DNA of 64,000 bases from Oligoflexus sp. (lineage in GTDB: Bacteria > Bdellovibrionota_B > Oligoflexia > Oligoflexales > Oligoflexaceae): assembly GCA_014377445.1 (NCBI GenBank), contig JACMPP010000118.1:18846-82845 (forward strand). Direction: 5' to 3'. Shown here in pieces: positions 61,216 through 64,000 of the stretch. Under the pieces are notes generated by a model. It was not told the origin of the DNA. It ran no database searches and saw only the letters and a list, made by a program, of their open reading frames with translations. The position numbers and the translations under genes are program-made. Within the stretch, counting starts at the first letter, position 1. Each line of letters starts with the position of its first letter.

Positions 61216-62625
61216 TTATAGGTCGAAAATTTTCCCAGGATTCAAAAGATTCTGAGGATCAAAAGCGAGCTTGATGCGCTTGAGCAACTCAAGCTGCTCC
61301 TCGGAACAGCAGAAGTGAAGATCCGCCTTCTTAAGGACGCCGATACCGTGCTCTGCACTGATCGATCCCCTATGCTTTTGCACCAGCTTAAACACGCCGA
61401 GTTCTGTATCACGCGTTAACGCTCTGAACTCAGCATAATCCTGCTTGAAGTCGCCGACGTAGTTCAAATGCAGGTTGCCGTCTCCGATGTGACCGAAGAG
61501 GAACATCTGCACGCCCTTGATCTGAGACAGAACCTTTTCCATCTCAGCGATGAAGACGGGTAATGAACTGATCGGGAGAGAAATGTCATTTTTGCGAACA
61601 TTGCCCTCGATCGCAACGGATTCGCTGATGTTCTCGCGGAAGCCCCAAAGGTTTTGGAATTCAGTCGAGTTGGTGGCGATGACAGCATCGGTGATAAGAC
61701 CGCGCTCGAACGCTTCTTCGAGGAAAGATTCCATAGGATCCACAGCACCCTCTGGCTGTTTTTCAAACTCAAGGAGAGTATAGATCGGCGACTTCTCCTG
61801 GAAGGGATTGATACGGTGTTTCTGGTGTTTGAGCACTAAATCCATGCATTGCTGCGTAAAGAATTCAAAGGCTGTCGGAGCAATGCCGCGCAGGTTGATC
61901 AAACCCAGCAGCTTTGTAACGCTTTCAAAATCAGGGCAGGCCATACAGGTCAAGCGCAGATCTTTCGGCAGATTGACGAGCTTCATCGTGGCTTTCGTCA
62001 CGATGCCGAGCGTGCCCTCTGAGGCGATGAAGAGATGCTTGAGATCGTAGCCAATATTGTTCTTGCGCAGATCGTAATTGAGATCGAGAACAGTGCCGTC
62101 GATCAAAACAACTTCCAGGCCAAGGACGTTTTCGCGCGTGCCGCCGTAACGGATTAATTTGAGACCGCCAGCGTTCGTCGCAATGTTGCCTCCGAGCTGG
62201 CAACTGCCCTTGGCGGCGAGATCCACAGGGTAGAAGAGGCCGCGATCTTTCGCAGCCTTCTGCAGTGTCTCAACAATCGCACCGGCTTCAGCCGTGATGC
62301 TCATATTGATCGGATCGATGCCGAGGATGCGATCCATCTTCTCAAGGGAAATAACGAGTTCGTCGTTCGAAGCATTGGCAGCGCCGGCGAGACCAGTTCT
62401 TCCGCCGCTTGGAACAATCTTGATTTTGTTCGTGTTGCAAAACTTAAGGATGGCTGACACTTCTTCGGTGGTCTTCGGGAAGACGACGGCCGAGGGTCTT
62501 GGCGTGGATTTCGTCCAGTCTTTGCCATATATTTGCAAATCGTCAGGTTTTTGAGAGATACGGGTGTTACCGACGATGCCTTCTAACGCTTGATAATGAG
62601 CAGAATTCACGACCATTCCTTTCAT
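61216..62625 (-). CDS. GlcD-type FAD-linked oxidase
   Basis: 469 residues from the ATG at 62625; ATG 62616 and GTG 62610 (AAAGGA six bases upstream) are alternatives. Flavoprotein of the D-lactate/glycolate dehydrogenase group. FAD-binding PCMH domain: 'VVFPKTTEEVSAIL', 'VPSGGRTGLAGAANASNDE', 'QLGGNIATNAGGLKLIRYG'. The C-terminal oxidase domain has 'FGHIGDGNLHLNY' and 'SAEHGIGVLKK'. No GlcE/GlcF partner is nearby, so it may act as a single-subunit D-2-hydroxyacid dehydrogenase. Confidence 0.9.
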   Translation of the reverse strand: MKGMVVNSAHYQALEGIVGNTRISQKPDDLQIYGKDWTKSTPRPSAVVFPKTTEEVSAILKFCNTNKIKIVPSGGRTGLAGAANASNDELVISLEKMDRILGIDPINMSITAEAGAIVETLQKAAKDRGLFYPVDLAAKGSCQLGGNIATNAGGLKLIRYGGTRENVLGLEVVLIDGTVLDLNYDLRKNNIGYDLKHLFIASEGTLGIVTKATMKLVNLPKDLRLTCMACPDFESVTKLLGLINLRGIAPTAFEFFTQQCMDLVLKHQKHRINPFQEKSPIYTLLEFEKQPEGAVDPMESFLEEAFERGLITDAVIATNSTEFQNLWGFRENISESVAIEGNVRKNDISLPISSLPVFIAEMEKVLSQIKGVQMFLFGHIGDGNLHLNYVGDFKQDYAEFRALTRDTELGVFKLVQKHRGSISAEHGIGVLKKADLHFCCSEEQLELLKRIKLAFDPQNLLNPGKIFDL

Positions 62626-62689
62626 GGTTGATGACAAGGGTTCCTGCAGAAATAGCGCATTTTGACCGCCGGAGCAAATCCTTCTTCTC

Positions 62690-64000
62690 TTAGAGTTCTT
62701 CCCAAATTTTCCGAAGTGCGTTGTCTTGTCGTTTGCGGAATTCTGCCACGGTTGTGGTACGGCTGTTGTTGAGGATAGCAAAGGCTAACATGCCATGTTT
62801 AGGATGCCCCATGTAGCCGGCAATGCTCGAAACCTGCACGGGCTGGGTCAGGGTCCCTGTTTTCGCCCGAACCATCCCATCCAGGACATCCGCGCCTTTA
62901 AATCGCTTCTTTAGGGTGCCTGTCCAACCGGAGGCCGGAAAGCTTGCGAGATACTCCGGAAAGAGGTCCATGCGTTTTTGCATATAGAGGAGAACCTTGA
63001 CGATCTGTTCCGCGGAAAAGGTGTTGCGATTGTCGAGGCCGGAACCATTGTGTATCTCAAACTTGTCTTTGATACCGACTTCATTGCGCAAGAAGCCTTC
63101 GATGCCCTTCACGCCGTTCGCCAGTGATCCGGTGCCGCCCACGTCGTTGGAAAGTTGTGCGCCGAGACGTTTCACCAAAGCATCCGCGATGTAGTTATTG
63201 GAGAAGTGGTTGAGGCCCTGCACGATATAAGCGATGTCATAACTATCGATCGTATAGAGAAGTTTCGCCGTGGTCGGAACGCGGCCCGCTCTGACTTTGC
63301 CTTTGATCGTTATGCCTTCGTTTTTCAGGAAAGCCCGCAGTTGTTCCCCCGTCTCAACCAGGGGGTCGCCCATGGAACGATAGACTTTCGTCGTCGGATT
63401 TTGCGTGCCGATCGTCCCGTTCACGACGATGGAGGAATCGCCGTTGCTGGTCGAACGTACTGCTCCGATATGATTCTCAGCGCCGCTGGTCGTCTGGGTT
63501 TTATTGCGAAGACCCACGCCCGGCAAGGGATAGGGATCAAAGTTCACATTCGCCGGCTCGCCGGCGCGTTGAGCCGGACTGATGACGATGGGGAGTGTAT
63601 TGAAGTTGATGCCAAAGGCCGTCACAGGCGCATCATAGGCACGATCGGATTCATTGAGGCGATCCATACGCGACGAGTCGCGTTCTTCATCATCGAACAA
63701 ACTATTGTCGATGATGAGATCGCCTTCGAATTTCGTAATCCCCATGTTTTTAAGATCGGCTGCCATCTGCCAGAGCTTCTCGTTGACGAGCATGGGATCC
63801 CCATCGCCCTTTACGTAAAGTGGGCTCTGGAAGGTGTCGGAGCTTCGCGCGCCGGTGGTAAAGAATTTGGTTTTGAGAGTCGTCGCGGGCTTGAAATAGT
63901 GGAGCATCGCCGCAGTGGTGAGGACTTTGGTGACAGAAGCCGGGATCAGAGCCTTTTTAGGGCTGCTCTCATAAATCGTTTTGCCGTCGCTCATGCGTAC
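62690..64000 (-). CDS. dacB: PBP4-type D-alanyl-D-alanine carboxypeptidase, partial
   Basis: At least 436 residues; the frame is open to the right edge, so the N-terminus and signal peptide are outside. Low-molecular-weight class C PBP acting on periplasmic peptidoglycan. Active motifs: S-x-x-K 'PASVTK' near the edge, S-x-N 'HFSNNYIAD', and K-T-G 'RAKTGTLTQP'. The domain inserted between S-x-x-K and S-x-N is typical of PBP4. Confidence 0.93.
   Translation of the reverse strand, partial: VRMSDGKTIYESSPKKALIPASVTKVLTTAAMLHYFKPATTLKTKFFTTGARSSDTFQSPLYVKGDGDPMLVNEKLWQMAADLKNMGITKFEGDLIIDNSLFDDEERDSSRMDRLNESDRAYDAPVTAFGINFNTLPIVISPAQRAGEPANVNFDPYPLPGVGLRNKTQTTSGAENHIGAVRSTSNGDSSIVVNGTIGTQNPTTKVYRSMGDPLVETGEQLRAFLKNEGITIKGKVRAGRVPTTAKLLYTIDSYDIAYIVQGLNHFSNNYIADALVKRLGAQLSNDVGGTGSLANGVKGIEGFLRNEVGIKDKFEIHNGSGLDNRNTFSAEQIVKVLLYMQKRMDLFPEYLASFPASGWTGTLKKRFKGADVLDGMVRAKTGTLTQPVQVSSIAGYMGHPKHGMLAFAILNNSRTTTVAEFRKRQDNALRKIWEEL

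Overview
The window looks like a chromosomal segment of a free-living, flagellated Gram-negative bacterium of moderate GC content. Gram-negative traits are an ADP-heptose epimerase, outer-membrane beta-barrel proteins and many lipoproteins with clear lipoboxes. The divergent gene content (many unrecognised lipoproteins, FlhF/FlhG/FliA/CheY at the end of the fliL-flhA cluster, a myxobacteria-type outer membrane protein) points to the Bdellovibrionota/Oligoflexia or another former 'deltaproteobacterial' group. That placement is inference; there is no rRNA here to test it. No prophage, transposase, CRISPR array, tRNA or rRNA was seen, so this is mostly core genome.

Layout. 1-1.7 kb: two lipoproteins (a Kelch-like fragment and a cysteine-repeat protein). 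1.7-5.2 kb: fliK-flgD on the minus strand behind a probable sigma-54 promoter. 5.5-12.7 kb: a long plus-strand run rplU-rpmA-obgE-nadD-rsfS-rlmH-comF-like-mutS (ribosome assembly, NAD synthesis, repair), then a DksA-like gene and a terminator. 13.3-20.1 kb, minus strand: a TPR lipoprotein, ftsB-like, pcrA, glmS and a shortened glmU. 20.3-21.5 kb: a NifU-domain protein and a HEAT-repeat protein. 21.5-24.2 kb, minus: a VOC protein, alr and a secreted four-repeat protein. 24.4-29.1 kb: the classic rpmH-rnpA-yidD-yidC-jag-mnmE cluster, with no dnaA beside it. 29.3-33.6 kb: an aldehyde dehydrogenase homologue lacking its catalytic residues, a phosphohexomutase and an outer-membrane protein. 33.7-45.4 kb: a methyltransferase, ssb, a beta-propeller-like lipoprotein, smc, hldD, lysC, a cytochrome c lipoprotein and a lipid-anchored barrel protein. 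45.6-58.7 kb: a flagellar export/switch operon fliL-M-N-O-P-Q-R-flhB-flhA-flhF-flhG-fliA-cheY-PilZ, closed by a terminator, plus a coiled-coil membrane protein. 58.7-64 kb: an alpha/beta hydrolase, a UPF0104-type membrane protein, a truncated-looking secreted ORF, a GlcD-type FAD oxidase and a partial PBP4-type carboxypeptidase.

How the parts fit. The flagellar operon encodes the membrane export gate (FliPQR-FlhB-FlhA), the switch (FliM, FliN), the stator-linked FliL, polar placement/number factors (FlhF, FlhG), sigma-28 and CheY; hook-length control and hook cap (fliK, flgD) are 40 kb away. glmS and glmU feed UDP-GlcNAc for peptidoglycan, alr feeds D-alanine and the terminal carboxypeptidase trims it. 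The most unusual material is in secreted or degenerate proteins: two cysteine-repeat families, a catalytically dead-looking ALDH, a zinc-less-looking DksA paralogue, a FlhF with altered GTPase motifs, a GlmU without its acetyltransferase, and a histidine-rich tandem repeat inside FliL.
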